Below, in pieces: positions 18,280 to 28,200 of a DNA stretch of 64,000 nucleotides (positions are counted from its first letter, which is position 1; each line of letters starts with the position of its first letter). The notes under the pieces were generated by a model that searched no databases, was not told the DNA's origin, and saw nothing but the letters and a program-made list of their open reading frames with translations. This DNA is from Hylemonella gracilis ATCC 19624 (GTDB taxonomy: Bacteria; Pseudomonadota; Gammaproteobacteria; Burkholderiales; Burkholderiaceae_C): contig NZ_AEGR01000102.1 of NCBI RefSeq assembly GCF_000211835.1, forward strand, positions 39,818 to 103,817, written 5' to 3'. The position numbers and the translations under genes were made by a program.

Positions 18280-19902
18280 TCAGTAACCCGCGGCCAAGCC
18301 GTCGCGCCGCGCGTCGCTGGCGGCCATGTAGCCCTCGACACCCGGATCGCCCATGCGCCAGATGAACTGGCCCGCGCCGAAATCCTGGTAGTTGTCGTTG
18401 ATGATTTCCATGCGGTGGCCCAGAGCGCCCAGGCCGGCCACGGTGTCGGCGCGCATCTGCTGTTCGACGTTGATCTCCAAGCCCGCGTTGTAGCGCCAGC
18501 GCGGCGCGTCACAGGCGGTCTGCGGGTTCTGGCCGTAGTCCAGCATGCGCACCAAGGTCTGCACATGGCCTTGTGGTTGCATGTTGGCGCCCATGACGCC
18601 GTAGCTCATCACGGGCTGGCCGTCTTTGGTCAGGAAGGCCGGGATGATGGTGTGGAAAGGTCGCTGGCCCGGCGCGACCAGGTTGGCCGCGTTCGCGGCC
18701 TTCGCATCCAGTGTGAAGCCGTGGCCACGGTTCTGCAGGCTGACGCCAAAAGTGGGTTCCACGCAGCCCGAGCCGAAGCCCATGAAGTTGCTTTGGATGA
18801 AGCTGACCATCATGCCGCTCTCGTCCGCCGTGGTCAGGTAGATGGTGCCGCCCTTGACCGGGTTCCCCGCGCCGAAGTCCTGGGCCTTCTTCATGTCGAT
18901 CAGCTTGGCGCGCTGAGCCAGGTAGGCCGGGTCCAGCAACTGCGCCGCCGTGACCTCCATCTTGCCCGGCTCGGCCACGTAACGGTAGACGTCCGCGAAG
19001 GCCAGCTTCATGGCCTCGATCTGCAGGTGCTGCGAGGCTGTGCTGTCCACCGGCAAGCTCTTGAGGTCGAAATGCGAGAGGATGCCCAGGGCAATCAGGG
19101 CCGTGATGCCTTGCCCGTTGGGAGGAATCTCATGCAAGGTGTGGCCGCGGTAATCCTGGGAGATCGGCTTCACCCATTCCGGCTTGTAGTTCGCGAAGTC
19201 GCTGACCGCGTGGCTGCCACCGTTCTGTGCCGAGAACTTCACGATCGCCTCGGCGATTTCACCGCCGTAGAAGGCCGCGCCTTTGCTTGCGGCAATGGCA
19301 CGCAGGCCGCGTGCCGCAGCGGTGAACTTGAACAACTCGCCCACCTCGGGCGCGCGTCCCCAGGGCAGGAAGTTCGCGGCGAAACCCGGCAGCCCTTGCA
19401 GCTCGGGCGTGGCGGCAGCCCATTTCTGCTGCACCACCACGGGCATCAGGTAGCCGCGCTCGGCAATGTCGATGGCGGGCGCCAGCACATCGGCGAAGGG
19501 CAGCTTGCCGAAGCGTTCGCTCAGCGCCACCCAACCAGCCACCGCGCCAGGCACGGTCACGCTGTCCATGCCGCGTTTGGGTGGGTTCAGCGCATCGGCG
19601 CCGTACTTGCGGCGGAAGTAGTCGGGCGTCCAGGTCTGAGGCGCGCGGCCCGAGGCGTTGAGGCCATGCAATTGCTGACCATCCCAAAGAATGGCGAACG
19701 CATCGCTGCCCAAACCATTGCTCACCGGCTCCACGATGGTCATCGCCGCCGCGGCGGCGATGGCTGCGTCCACGGCGTTGCCGCCCTGCTGAAGGATGCG
19801 CAGGCCAGCCTGTGCCGCCAGCGGGTGCGAGGTGGAAACAATGTTGCGCGCGAACACCGGCAGGCGCGTGCTCGGGTAAGGATTGCTGTAGCTGAAGGAC
19901 AT
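18280..19902 (-). CDS. ggt: Gamma-glutamyltransferase family protein
   Basis: A 540-residue Ntn-hydrolase of the gamma-glutamyltransferase family. The proenzyme self-cleaves ahead of a nucleophilic threonine. Here the candidate is Thr353 in GGTIYLTTADESG, at the usual large/small subunit boundary. N-terminal signatures are GGNAVDAAIAAA and SNGLGSDAFA. No clear signal peptide is seen from ATG 19902, so it may be a cytoplasmic YwrD/acylase-like member rather than a periplasmic glutathione-degrading Ggt. Family substrates are gamma-glutamyl compounds or cephalosporin-like acyl groups, and I cannot choose. It heads a unit with the DMT permease. Confidence 0.88.
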   Translation of the reverse strand: MSFSYSNPYPSTRLPVFARNIVSTSHPLAAQAGLRILQQGGNAVDAAIAAAAAMTIVEPVSNGLGSDAFAILWDGQQLHGLNASGRAPQTWTPDYFRRKYGADALNPPKRGMDSVTVPGAVAGWVALSERFGKLPFADVLAPAIDIAERGYLMPVVVQQKWAAATPELQGLPGFAANFLPWGRAPEVGELFKFTAAARGLRAIAASKGAAFYGGEIAEAIVKFSAQNGGSHAVSDFANYKPEWVKPISQDYRGHTLHEIPPNGQGITALIALGILSHFDLKSLPVDSTASQHLQIEAMKLAFADVYRYVAEPGKMEVTAAQLLDPAYLAQRAKLIDMKKAQDFGAGNPVKGGTIYLTTADESGMMVSFIQSNFMGFGSGCVEPTFGVSLQNRGHGFTLDAKAANAANLVAPGQRPFHTIIPAFLTKDGQPVMSYGVMGANMQPQGHVQTLVRMLDYGQNPQTACDAPRWRYNAGLEINVEQQMRADTVAGLGALGHRMEIINDNYQDFGAGQFIWRMGDPGVEGYMAASDARRDGLAAGY

Positions 19903-19933
19903 GGGGTGACTCTGCGAGGAACTTGGAGAAAGA

Positions 19934-19959
19934 AAAAACGGCGCCGCAGCGCCGTTTTT
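19934..19959 (-). terminator. Intrinsic terminator after tctA
   Basis: A perfect hairpin with 11-base arms AAAAACGGCGC and GCGCCGTTTTT around a CGCA loop. The A/T ends give a U-run in either direction. It lies 29 bases past the tctA stop and upstream of the next minus-strand start, so it should end the tctBA transcript. Confidence 0.85.
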
Positions 19960-19987
19960 CAATCTGGGGTCTGCTTGCCCGAGCTTA

Positions 19988-21499
19988 TCAGTCCTCGACA
20001 AACGCCTCTTCGCGCTTGGACTTGACCGCTGGCAAGAGCACGATGATCAGCAGCAAGGCTGCGGCGGCAAGCAAGCCGGCGGAAATCGGCCGGGTCAGGA
20101 GAACGGCCCAGTCCCCCCTGGACAGCAGCAGGGCACGCCGCAAGTTTTCCTCCATCATCGGTCCGAGGATGTAGCCCAAGAGGAGGGGGGCAGGCTCCAC
20201 GCCGAGCTTGATGAAGCCATACCCAATCACGCCGAACAAGGCCACCAGCCAGACGTCGAAGGTGTTGTTGTTGGTCGAATACACGCCAATCGCGCAGAAC
20301 AAGACGATGGACGGGAACAGCCACTTGTAGGGCACGGACAGCAGCTTGATCCACATCCCGATCAGCGGCAAGTTCAGAATGATCAGCATCAGATTGCCGA
20401 GCCACATGGAGGCGATCAGCCCCCAGAACAGTTCCGGGTTGCTCGTCATCACCTGCGGACCGGGCTGGATGTTGTGGATCGTCATGGCACCCACCATCAG
20501 GGCCATCACCGGGTTGGGGGGGATGCCCAGCGTCAGCAGGGGGATGAAGGACGTCTGCGCGCCTGCGTTGTTGGCCGATTCCGGCGCGGCCACGCCCCGG
20601 ATGTTGCCCTGTCCGAACGGCACTTCACCCGGCTTGAGCTTGGTTTTCTTTTCCAGCGTGTACGCCGCGAAGGAGGCCAGCAAGGCCCCGCCGCCCGGCA
20701 AGATGCCCAGGCAGGCACCCAAGGTCGTGCCACGCAACACCGCGGGCGCCATCAACTTCAGGTCTTGAAGCGTCGGGTAGATGTTCTTGACCTTACCCGT
20801 GAACACTTCCCGCTTCTCCTCCGAGTGAGAAAGATTCTGGATGATTTCACCGTAGCCGAACACGCCCATCGCGATCACGATGAAGTTGATGCCATCGGTC
20901 AGCTCAGGAATATCGAAGCTGTAGCGTGCGACGCCGGAGTTCACATCGGTGCCCACCAGACCCAGTAGCAGACCCAGCACGATCATCGAAATCGCCTTGA
21001 GCAAGGAGCCCGAAGCGAGCACCACGGCGCCGATCATGCCCAGCACCATCAGCGAGAAGTACTCCGCGGGACCGAACTTGAAGGCCACCTCCGTGAGGGG
21101 CAGGGCAAACGCGGCCAGCACCAGGGTGCCCACGCAACCCGCGAAGAAGGAACCCAGACCGGCCGCCGCCAGCGCGGGACCCGCCCGCCCCTTGCGCGCC
21201 ATCTGGTAGCCGTCGATGACGGTCACCACCGACGAAGATTCGCCCGGCAAGTTCACCAGAATGGCCGTGGTCGAGCCACCGTACTGCGCGCCGTAATAAA
21301 TACCGGCCAGCATGATGAGCGCGGCCACCGGCGGCAAGGCGTAGGTGGCGGGCAACAGCATGGCGATGGTGGCCACGGGGCCCACGCCGGGCAGCACGCC
21401 GATCAGGGTGCCCAGAACGCAACCGATCAGGGCGTAGATGAGGTTCTGAAAGGTGAAGGCAACGCCAAAACCCATCGCGAGGTGATTAAACAATTCCAT
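19988..21499 (-). CDS. tctA: Tripartite tricarboxylate transporter, large permease TctA
   Basis: A 503-residue inner-membrane protein with about twelve helices, the large subunit of a TTT secondary transporter. Signature sequences are GVLPGVGPVATIAMLLP and its second-half counterpart ACLGILPGGGALLASF, plus YGGSTTAILVNLPGE and ALMVGAMTIHNIQPGP. It would import citrate or other carboxylates delivered by a periplasmic TctC/Bug protein. It follows tctB by 12 bases on the minus strand. No tctC-like binding protein is encoded nearby, so the receptor must come from elsewhere. Confidence 0.94.
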   Translation of the reverse strand: MELFNHLAMGFGVAFTFQNLIYALIGCVLGTLIGVLPGVGPVATIAMLLPATYALPPVAALIMLAGIYYGAQYGGSTTAILVNLPGESSSVVTVIDGYQMARKGRAGPALAAAGLGSFFAGCVGTLVLAAFALPLTEVAFKFGPAEYFSLMVLGMIGAVVLASGSLLKAISMIVLGLLLGLVGTDVNSGVARYSFDIPELTDGINFIVIAMGVFGYGEIIQNLSHSEEKREVFTGKVKNIYPTLQDLKLMAPAVLRGTTLGACLGILPGGGALLASFAAYTLEKKTKLKPGEVPFGQGNIRGVAAPESANNAGAQTSFIPLLTLGIPPNPVMALMVGAMTIHNIQPGPQVMTSNPELFWGLIASMWLGNLMLIILNLPLIGMWIKLLSVPYKWLFPSIVLFCAIGVYSTNNNTFDVWLVALFGVIGYGFIKLGVEPAPLLLGYILGPMMEENLRRALLLSRGDWAVLLTRPISAGLLAAAALLLIIVLLPAVKSKREEAFVED

Positions 21500-21511
21500 G
21501 GTACGGACCCT

Positions 21512-22006
21512 TTAACCGGTGATGAATGCGGGCCAGACCTGGAACTGCAGATTCAGCAGCTTCACGAACGCCACGTAGCTGGCCGCGGCCAGGATCGTGG
21601 ACAAAATCAGCGAACCCTTGAGAGAGAACTGCTCGCCCGCCAACCCCGAGACGATGGTCAGCGCATAGATGGCAGCGATCAAGCCCATGGACGGCAAGCC
21701 AATGCTGGGCAAGCCCCCCAGGAAAAGTCCAAACAGCAGGTTGGCGCTGATGATGAAGACCAGCGGCTTCCAGGCCACCTTGCCCAACTTGTCGCCTGCG
21801 CCATCCTGGGATTTGCGCAATCCCTTGAGCATGACAAACACACCCAGAATCGTCAGCAGGATGCCCAACAAGAGCGGGAAGTACCCCGGCCCCATGCGAG
21901 CACCTGTTCCGACGGTGTATTCAGTCGCGCCTATGGCAAAGGCGCCGCCCACGATGACGAACATCAGGCCCGAGAAGAAATCCTTCTCGCTCTTGATCAC
22001 TTTCAC
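21512..22006 (-). CDS. tctB: Tripartite tricarboxylate transporter, small permease TctB
   Basis: A 164-residue, four-helix membrane protein. Family features are the N-terminal DFFSGLMFVIVGGAFAIGA and the MGPGYFPLLLGILLTILG loop-helix. The start is a GTG at 22006, seven bases after an AGGAG site; in-frame codons further upstream are less well placed. It pairs with TctA, encoded directly downstream. About 340 bases upstream are free of genes and should hold the promoter. Confidence 0.9.
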   Translation of the reverse strand: MKVIKSEKDFFSGLMFVIVGGAFAIGATEYTVGTGARMGPGYFPLLLGILLTILGVFVMLKGLRKSQDGAGDKLGKVAWKPLVFIISANLLFGLFLGGLPSIGLPSMGLIAAIYALTIVSGLAGEQFSLKGSLILSTILAAASYVAFVKLLNLQFQVWPAFITG

Positions 22007-22349
22007 GCACACTTCTCCTGAACCAGCCGGGGATAACCCCCAGCCCAAAAGGGGCACATTCTGCACCTGATTGCCCCAGGGATTTGTTCTGGATTCTCCC
22101 TATAAACCCTTGCTTCTGGCGTCAAGGCCATTCATTTCACGGGCAAAACGAGTCCCCATGGCGGCATCTTGGCCCATCATGTCGCTTACTCCGCGATGGA
22201 AACAATCCCTCTTTACGCTTCTTTACTGTTTACCATCCGCCGGTGTGGGGCGTTTGCATCGCCGCTGCTGGAACGTCAACAAGGCCTCCACGGGTGCGGG
22301 CCAAGGCTGCGTAGCGCCGTTCACGCCAAGGCCCCTCGGGCTTCACGGG
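22007..22349. other. Intergenic region without recognisable gene
   Basis: This 343-base gap separates the tctB start from the end of the spermidine-synthase-like gene, both on the minus strand. It is less GC-rich in its middle (around 22080-22240). I see no tRNA, no strong hairpin with a T-run and no family-like protein. It probably carries the tctBA promoter. Confidence 0.4.
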
Positions 22350-23153
22350 CTAGGGGGTCTCGGTGTCGAACACCGGCTCCAACCCTTTCAACCATTTCAA
22401 CGCGGGCAGACCCCAGCGTGCCTCGATGTCCTCGGCGCGGGCGCTCAAGGCAACACGTGACGCGCGCTGGCGCAGCACGGAACCCGGGTCACCGCCTTGC
22501 GTGGCGCCGTTGAAAGCCAGCACCACGGTATTGCCCTCGCGGGTGGCCTTGAAGCGCCACAGCGCAGAGGGGCCAAAGGCCTCGGCCATGCGCGCCACGC
22601 TCTGGTGAAAACTCGCCCGGCGGCCAAACAGGTTGACCGTCATGCAGCCGTGCTCGGTCAAGAGACGCCGGCACCCGGCATAGAAGGCCACGCTGTCGAG
22701 CACCGGCGCCGCGGCATCGTGGTCATACAGGTCAACCTGCAAAGCATCCACCGTGCCCCACCACTTGGCTTGCTCGATCTCCTGCTCCGCGTCCGCCAGG
22801 ACGATTTCCAACAGCGGCCCTGGCTCGGGCAGGTGGAACCAGCCCCGGCAGGCATGCAGCACGCCGGGGTTCAGCTCGATCACCGTGGTCGGCATGCGCA
22901 GCACCTTGACGCAGAACTTGGTCAGCGAACCAGCGCCCAGGCCGAGTTGCATGGCGCGCCGCCGCGGCACGCCGTCGGGCTCCACGAACAGCAGCCAGGC
23001 CATCATGCGTTGCACGTACTCGTGCACGAGACGCACCGGGTCGCGCAAGTCCATGGAGCCCTGGATCCAGATGCTGTCCAGGTGCAGGTGTCGGATGCGC
23101 CCTTCGTCGGAAAACTGGACGTCGGGCAGGTGGGGAACGTTTGCTTGTTTCAA
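22350..23153 (-). CDS. Spermidine-synthase-like SAM-fold protein
   Basis: A 267-residue protein with a Rossmann methyltransferase core resembling spermidine synthases. The glycine-rich motif AMQLGLGAGSLTKFC (about 68-82) is followed by VIELNPGVL, whose acidic residue would bind the ribose of S-adenosyl compounds. VDLYDHDA occupies the position of the catalytic-loop aspartates. The N-terminal strand SIWIQGSMDL also resembles the family's beta-hairpin. Whether it makes polyamines or methylates another substrate is unclear. It is a stand-alone minus-strand gene. Confidence 0.75.
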   Translation of the reverse strand: MKQANVPHLPDVQFSDEGRIRHLHLDSIWIQGSMDLRDPVRLVHEYVQRMMAWLLFVEPDGVPRRRAMQLGLGAGSLTKFCVKVLRMPTTVIELNPGVLHACRGWFHLPEPGPLLEIVLADAEQEIEQAKWWGTVDALQVDLYDHDAAAPVLDSVAFYAGCRRLLTEHGCMTVNLFGRRASFHQSVARMAEAFGPSALWRFKATREGNTVVLAFNGATQGGDPGSVLRQRASRVALSARAEDIEARWGLPALKWLKGLEPVFDTETP

Positions 23154-23204
23154 GGTGCGGGGATTATCTCCGCGGCCCCTCTCAGTGGCCCTCTCCGCGC
23201 TGAC

Positions 23205-23705
23205 TCAGAGCAGACCGGCCTGAACGGCCGCGTCGCGCCAGGCGGCGCGCTTGCGCTCCAGGCTCCAACTCGCGTTGGCGGGACTGCTGGACGGCAAGCG
23301 CAAAACGGGCAGGCCCAAGCCCGCCGTGTACTTCGCATGCTTGTAACTTTCGCCGCCGTTGTGCGCGATCAGCCGGAGTTGCGGAAACAAGGCCGGCAGC
23401 GCCGAAAAATCATTCACGACCGCATGGCGGATCGCGCTGTCCAAACTGCCCTCACGCTCACAGCTGGCGTACACATCCCAGATGCCCAAGCCCCGCGCCA
23501 ACACCCAGGCGCAACGCGCCTCGTAATCGCTGGCCTCGGGCACGGGAAAGCCGGGCCACAACGCTTGCAAGATGCTCCAAAAATGGTTCCGAGGGTGCGC
23601 GTAATACCGCTGGTCGCGCAGGGACGCGACGCTGGGGAAGCTGCCCAAGATCAGCAGACGGGTGCCGGGCCCAATGATGGGCGCCAGACCGGTCAGTCGT
23701 GTCAT
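23205..23705 (-). CDS. DNA-deoxyinosine glycosylase (uracil-DNA glycosylase superfamily)
   Basis: A 166-residue DNA-repair enzyme of the family-6 (hypoxanthine-DNA glycosylase) branch of the UDG superfamily. Motifs are LLILGSFPSVASL (18-30), RYYAHPRNHFWSIL (33-46) and the C-terminal LRLPSSSPANAS loop, which together form the base pocket. It removes hypoxanthine formed by adenine deamination. Its ATG overlaps the tatD stop in an ATGA arrangement, so the two nucleic-acid enzymes are translationally coupled. Confidence 0.88.
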   Translation of the reverse strand: MTRLTGLAPIIGPGTRLLILGSFPSVASLRDQRYYAHPRNHFWSILQALWPGFPVPEASDYEARCAWVLARGLGIWDVYASCEREGSLDSAIRHAVVNDFSALPALFPQLRLIAHNGGESYKHAKYTAGLGLPVLRLPSSSPANASWSLERKRAAWRDAAVQAGLL

Positions 23706-24583
23706 GCCAGGGCAGGGCCGGTCGCCCCTAAAAGGGCGTCCAGGCGCGGCAAGGCCGCCAAGGCATTGGCTCGGGTGTCGCGCGCCACATGGGCGAGGTC
23801 CACGCCACGCAACTCGGCCAGGACCAGCGCGATGCGCGGCAGCTCGCCGGGCTCGTTGCGCCCCTGGGCCAGGCCCTGTTCGCGTTGCGCTGCCGTGGTG
23901 TAGAGCCAGTGTGGGGGGATGTCCGGCGCATCGGTCTCGAGCACCAGCGCCTCCAGAGGCAAGACACGCGCCAACTCGCGCAGTTTGGTGGCGCGCTCGT
24001 AGGTGAGCGCGCCGCCAAAGCCCAGCTTGAAGCCCAGGTCGATGAAGGCCTGGGCCTGCTGCAGGCTGCCATTGAAGGCGTGCGCGATGCCATGCCAGGC
24101 CTCGCCCGGCCCGGCCAGATCCCGCAAGCCCTTGAGCAGCAGGTCGGCCGAACGACGCACATGCAGAATGACCGGCAGACGGTGTTTCTTCGCGAGCTTG
24201 AGTTGCTCCCGGTAGAAGAAGAGCTGCCGCGTCCGCAAAGGTTCCTCGCACAGAGCCGGCACGAACAGATCCAACCCGATCTCGCCCACCGCCACCAGCC
24301 GAGGATCGTCCCGATGCCGAGTCAGGGCTTGGTCCAGGCGGGCCAAGTCCTGGTCCTCGGCCGCTGCCACGAACAAGGGGTGGATGCCTAGGGCATAGGC
24401 ATCGCCGAACTCGTGCGCCAGGGCCCGCGCGCGCTCGAAGTCCCGGGCCTGCACCGCGGGCAGCACGCAACATGTCACGCCCCGGTCACGTGCGCGGGCA
24501 CGCACGGTGGCCACGTCCTGCAGGAACTCTGGCGCGTCGAGATGCACGTGCGTGTCGATGAAGGTGTCGCGGGGCTGCGTCAT
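23702..24583 (-). CDS. tatD: TatD-family metal-dependent hydrolase (DNase)
   Basis: A 293-residue TIM-barrel amidohydrolase. The metal site is visible: DTHVHL (His12 and His14), GEIGLD, the HVRRSAD and HAFNGS histidines, and the final ETDAPDIPP aspartate. TatD enzymes are 3'-5' exonucleases acting in oxidative-damage repair or DNA turnover, in spite of the name, and are not part of the Tat translocon. ATG 24583 is in the divergent region facing the MarR-GNAT gene. Coupled translation with the deoxyinosine glycosylase supports a DNA-repair unit. Confidence 0.92.
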   Translation of the reverse strand: MTQPRDTFIDTHVHLDAPEFLQDVATVRARARDRGVTCCVLPAVQARDFERARALAHEFGDAYALGIHPLFVAAAEDQDLARLDQALTRHRDDPRLVAVGEIGLDLFVPALCEEPLRTRQLFFYREQLKLAKKHRLPVILHVRRSADLLLKGLRDLAGPGEAWHGIAHAFNGSLQQAQAFIDLGFKLGFGGALTYERATKLRELARVLPLEALVLETDAPDIPPHWLYTTAAQREQGLAQGRNEPGELPRIALVLAELRGVDLAHVARDTRANALAALPRLDALLGATGPALA

Positions 24584-24617
24584 GGCACGGATGATGCCGC
24601 AAGCGGAATGTCCGAGA

Positions 24618-24642
24618 AAATACTTGCCAAAAGCAAGTATTT
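24618..24642. promoter_or_regulatory. Palindromic operator candidate between tatD and the MarR-GNAT gene
   Basis: A perfect inverted repeat with 10-base arms, AAATACTTGC (24618-24627) and GCAAGTATTT (24633-24642), separated by CAAAA. It lies 17 bases before the MarR-GNAT start codon and 35 bases from the divergent tatD start. MarR dimers bind such palindromes, so autoregulation and co-control of tatD are plausible. There is no T-run, so a terminator is unlikely. Confidence 0.6.
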
Positions 24643-24658
24643 GCATCACACTGGTTTC

Positions 24659-25687
24659 ATGAACCAAGCTGCCCCGCAAGTAGCCCCTGTCGCCAAACCG
24701 ACCGCGTCCAACCGCGCCGCGACGCTGCGCGCCTTCAACCGCTTTTACACGCGCCGCATCGGCGTGCTGCAGGACCGCCTGCTGGAATCGTCGTTTTCGC
24801 TGCCCGAGTCGCGCGTGCTCTGGGAACTGGCGCACACACCCGGACTCACGGCCAGCGGATTGGCCGAGGCCCTGCAGCTGGACGCGGGCTACCTGAGCCG
24901 CCTGCTCGCCAGCCTGCGCGACCGCAAGCTGTTGAAGGCCGAGCGCGCGGCGCACGATGGCCGGCAAACCCTCCTGTCTCTCACGCCCTCGGGCCAACGC
25001 GCCTTGGCGCCGCTGGAGCAGCGTGCCCAAGCCCAGATGGGCGCCTTGCTCGCGCCGCTGACCGAAGGCGAGCAGCAGGAGCTGCTGTACGCGGCCCAAC
25101 GCATCGAGTCCTTGCTGGACCGCCATCAGAAGGGCGCCGTGCGACTGCGCGGTCTGCGCCCGGGGGACGTCGGCTGGATGATCTCGCGCCACGCCGCGCT
25201 GTACGCACAGGAATACGGCTGGGACGGGCGCTTCGAAGCCATGGTGGCGCGCATCGGCGCGGACTACATCGATCACCTCGACCCCCGGCGCGAATGCGCC
25301 TGGATCGCCGAGCGCGTTGCCGCCCCTTTGACAACCACGCAGGCAAACGGCGAGATGACCGACGCGGGCGGCCCCCCATTGGGCTGCGTCTTCCTTGTGC
25401 AGGCCCAGGACGAAACCCGGGGACAGCCCGAACCGGGCGTGGCCCAGTTGCGACTGCTGATCGTGGAACCCGCGGCACGGGGCCTGGGCATCGGCAAGCA
25501 ATTGGTGGGCGAATGCACGCGATTCGCCCGCGAGGCCGGTTATGAACGCATCCGGCTGTGGACCAACAGCATCCTCACCGCCGCGCGCACGCTCTACGCT
25601 CAGGCCGGCTACCAGTTGATCGCCAGCGAGCCGCACGAGAGCTTCGGCCAGCGCTTGGTCGGTGAAACCTGGGAGCTGCGGCTATGA
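24659..25687 (+). CDS. MarR-family regulator fused to a GNAT acetyltransferase
   Basis: A 342-residue two-domain protein. Residues about 15-155 form a MarR winged helix (LTASGLAEALQLDAGYLSRLLASLRDR is the recognition region, then a DGRQTLLSLTPSG wing). Residues about 160-342 form a GNAT domain with the acetyl-CoA motif LLIVEPAARGLGIGKQLVGE. Such fusions occur widely in proteobacteria, but their ligands are mostly unknown; the GNAT half may act as sensor or acetylate a small molecule. The start is ATG 24659, just after the palindrome. It overlaps ychJ by four bases (ATGA). Confidence 0.9.
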   Translation: MNQAAPQVAPVAKPTASNRAATLRAFNRFYTRRIGVLQDRLLESSFSLPESRVLWELAHTPGLTASGLAEALQLDAGYLSRLLASLRDRKLLKAERAAHDGRQTLLSLTPSGQRALAPLEQRAQAQMGALLAPLTEGEQQELLYAAQRIESLLDRHQKGAVRLRGLRPGDVGWMISRHAALYAQEYGWDGRFEAMVARIGADYIDHLDPRRECAWIAERVAAPLTTTQANGEMTDAGGPPLGCVFLVQAQDETRGQPEPGVAQLRLLIVEPAARGLGIGKQLVGECTRFAREAGYERIRLWTNSILTAARTLYAQAGYQLIASEPHESFGQRLVGETWELRL

Positions 25688-26124
25688 CGACCACACCGGT
25701 CCCTATTCCCTACCCAGACCCTTGCCCCTGCGGCAGCGGCCTGGGCTACGCCGGCTGCTGCGGACGCTGGCATGGCGAGGCCCCAGAGGCTGACGGCCCG
25801 CAGTCCGCCCACCCGACGGCACCCCCAGCCCCCAGCGCAGAAACCTTGATGCGCTCACGTTACAGCGCCTTCGTGCTGGGCCGCGCGGACTACCTGCTGT
25901 CCACTTGGCATCCGGACACCCGCCCGGCCGAGCTGCAATTCGACACAGGCGTGCGCTGGTTGGGCCTGGAGGTGCGCGCGGCACGGGAGGAAGGTGACCA
26001 CGCCACGGTGGAATTCGTGGCACGCAGCAAGTGGGGCGGACGCGCGACCCGGCTGCACGAAGTCAGCCGTTTCGTCCGCCTGGCGGGCCGCTGGTTCTAC
26101 CTCGACGGCAAGTTCAGAACCTGA
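25684..26124 (+). CDS. ychJ: YchJ family protein with SEC-C zinc-binding motif
   Basis: A 146-residue protein. A compact N-terminal SEC-C motif (PCPCGSGLGYAGCCG, residues 13-27) supplies zinc ligands. The rest is the YchJ/UPF0225 fold, related to NTF2-like domains, with LMRSRYSAFVLGRADYLL and WLGLEVRAA as family landmarks. Function is unknown; SEC-C motifs in SecA and other proteins mediate protein interaction. Translation is probably coupled to the MarR-GNAT gene by the four-base overlap. A GGCTGCC/GGCAGCC hairpin at 26131-26149 follows the stop but has no T-run. Confidence 0.88.
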   Translation: MTTTPVPIPYPDPCPCGSGLGYAGCCGRWHGEAPEADGPQSAHPTAPPAPSAETLMRSRYSAFVLGRADYLLSTWHPDTRPAELQFDTGVRWLGLEVRAAREEGDHATVEFVARSKWGGRATRLHEVSRFVRLAGRWFYLDGKFRT

Positions 26125-26307
26125 GCCGGGGGCTGCCGGGCAGGCAGCCACGCCGCGCCCGCGCCCTGCGTGGGCCGATGAGCGCTTGCTTTTAGTCAGG
26201 CAAGCTGGCAACGGTCAGGGTTTCGCACCTCACCCCCGTACATCACGGGGCTGCAAAAACCACCCGTCCGTGCTACTGTCGCTCCATCCCCTACGCAGGA
26301 GCCGATC

Positions 26308-27147
26308 ATGCGTGTGCCGCCAGATCTGCCATCGAGTGCGCTGCCCAGACTGCTTGCCGGGTGGACACGGCGGCTGCGACCGCATTTCTGGCGCGGATTG
26401 GCAGTGGCGGCCCTGCTCGGTCTGATGATTCAAGCGCTGTGGCCTAAGCAAGCCGAGCGCAAGCTGACCCAGCAGGACATCGACGCCGCCGTGCTCAAGA
26501 CGCTGGAGACAGCCGTGCTGCCCTCGCCAGCCGCGCGCGCCGCCGCGGCGATCGCGCCCGCGGTCGTGCGCGTGCAAAGCTTCACTTCCGATGGCAAGGG
26601 GGGGGAGGAGCCCCACGGTGTCGGCACGGGCGTGGTGATCGTCGACAGCGGCGTCATCCTCACGAATCTGCACGTGGTCGCTGGCGCACAGCGCGTCGAG
26701 GTCACGTTCTTCGACGGCAGCAGCTCACCGGCCTACATCAGCAACACCCAAACCGAGAACGACCTGGCGGTTCTGCAGGCCCGTCGGGTACCCGACGACA
26801 TGGAACCGGCCACCCTGCGTTCGACCGCGGGTCTGCGGCCCGGCGATGGCGTGGTCGCCGTGGGTTTCCCCTTCGGCATCGGCCCCTCGGTCAGCAGTGG
26901 CGTGGTCTCGGGCCTGGGGCGCAGTTTCCGCTCCCCCGAGGGCAAACAGGTCATCGGCAACCTGATCCAGTTCGACGCCGCGGCCAACCCTGGCAACTCG
27001 GGCGGGCCCTTGGTGACGCTGGATGGCCAGGTGGTGGGCATCGTGACCGCCATCTTGAACCCGAGCGAGCAACGCACCTTCATTGGCATCGGCTTCGCCG
27101 TGCCCATCGAGAACGCGGCCACGGCCGTGGGCATGCATCCCTTCTGA
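26308..27147 (+). CDS. Membrane-anchored trypsin-like serine protease without PDZ domain
   Basis: A 279-residue S1C-type protease. A basic N-terminus and a single hydrophobic helix (about 29-46) would anchor it with the protease domain in the periplasm. The catalytic triad is visible: His122 in TNLHVV, Asp152 in ENDLAVL and Ser231 in PGNSGGP. It stops right after the protease fold, so unlike DegP/DegS it has no PDZ domain. It precedes moxR by 15 bases in an apparent four-gene operon with DUF58 and VWA proteins, which suggests it works with, or is controlled by, that chaperone-like system (inference). Confidence 0.88.
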   Translation: MRVPPDLPSSALPRLLAGWTRRLRPHFWRGLAVAALLGLMIQALWPKQAERKLTQQDIDAAVLKTLETAVLPSPAARAAAAIAPAVVRVQSFTSDGKGGEEPHGVGTGVVIVDSGVILTNLHVVAGAQRVEVTFFDGSSSPAYISNTQTENDLAVLQARRVPDDMEPATLRSTAGLRPGDGVVAVGFPFGIGPSVSSGVVSGLGRSFRSPEGKQVIGNLIQFDAAANPGNSGGPLVTLDGQVVGIVTAILNPSEQRTFIGIGFAVPIENAATAVGMHPF

Positions 27148-27162
27148 GCAGAAAGGTCCACC

Positions 27163-28197
<1,035 letters not shown>

Positions 28198-28200
28198 ATC

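Noticed and set aside
24413..24658. Longer N-terminus for the MarR-GNAT protein.
   Set aside because: The extension would overlap tatD and read through the palindrome; MarR similarity starts after ATG 24659.
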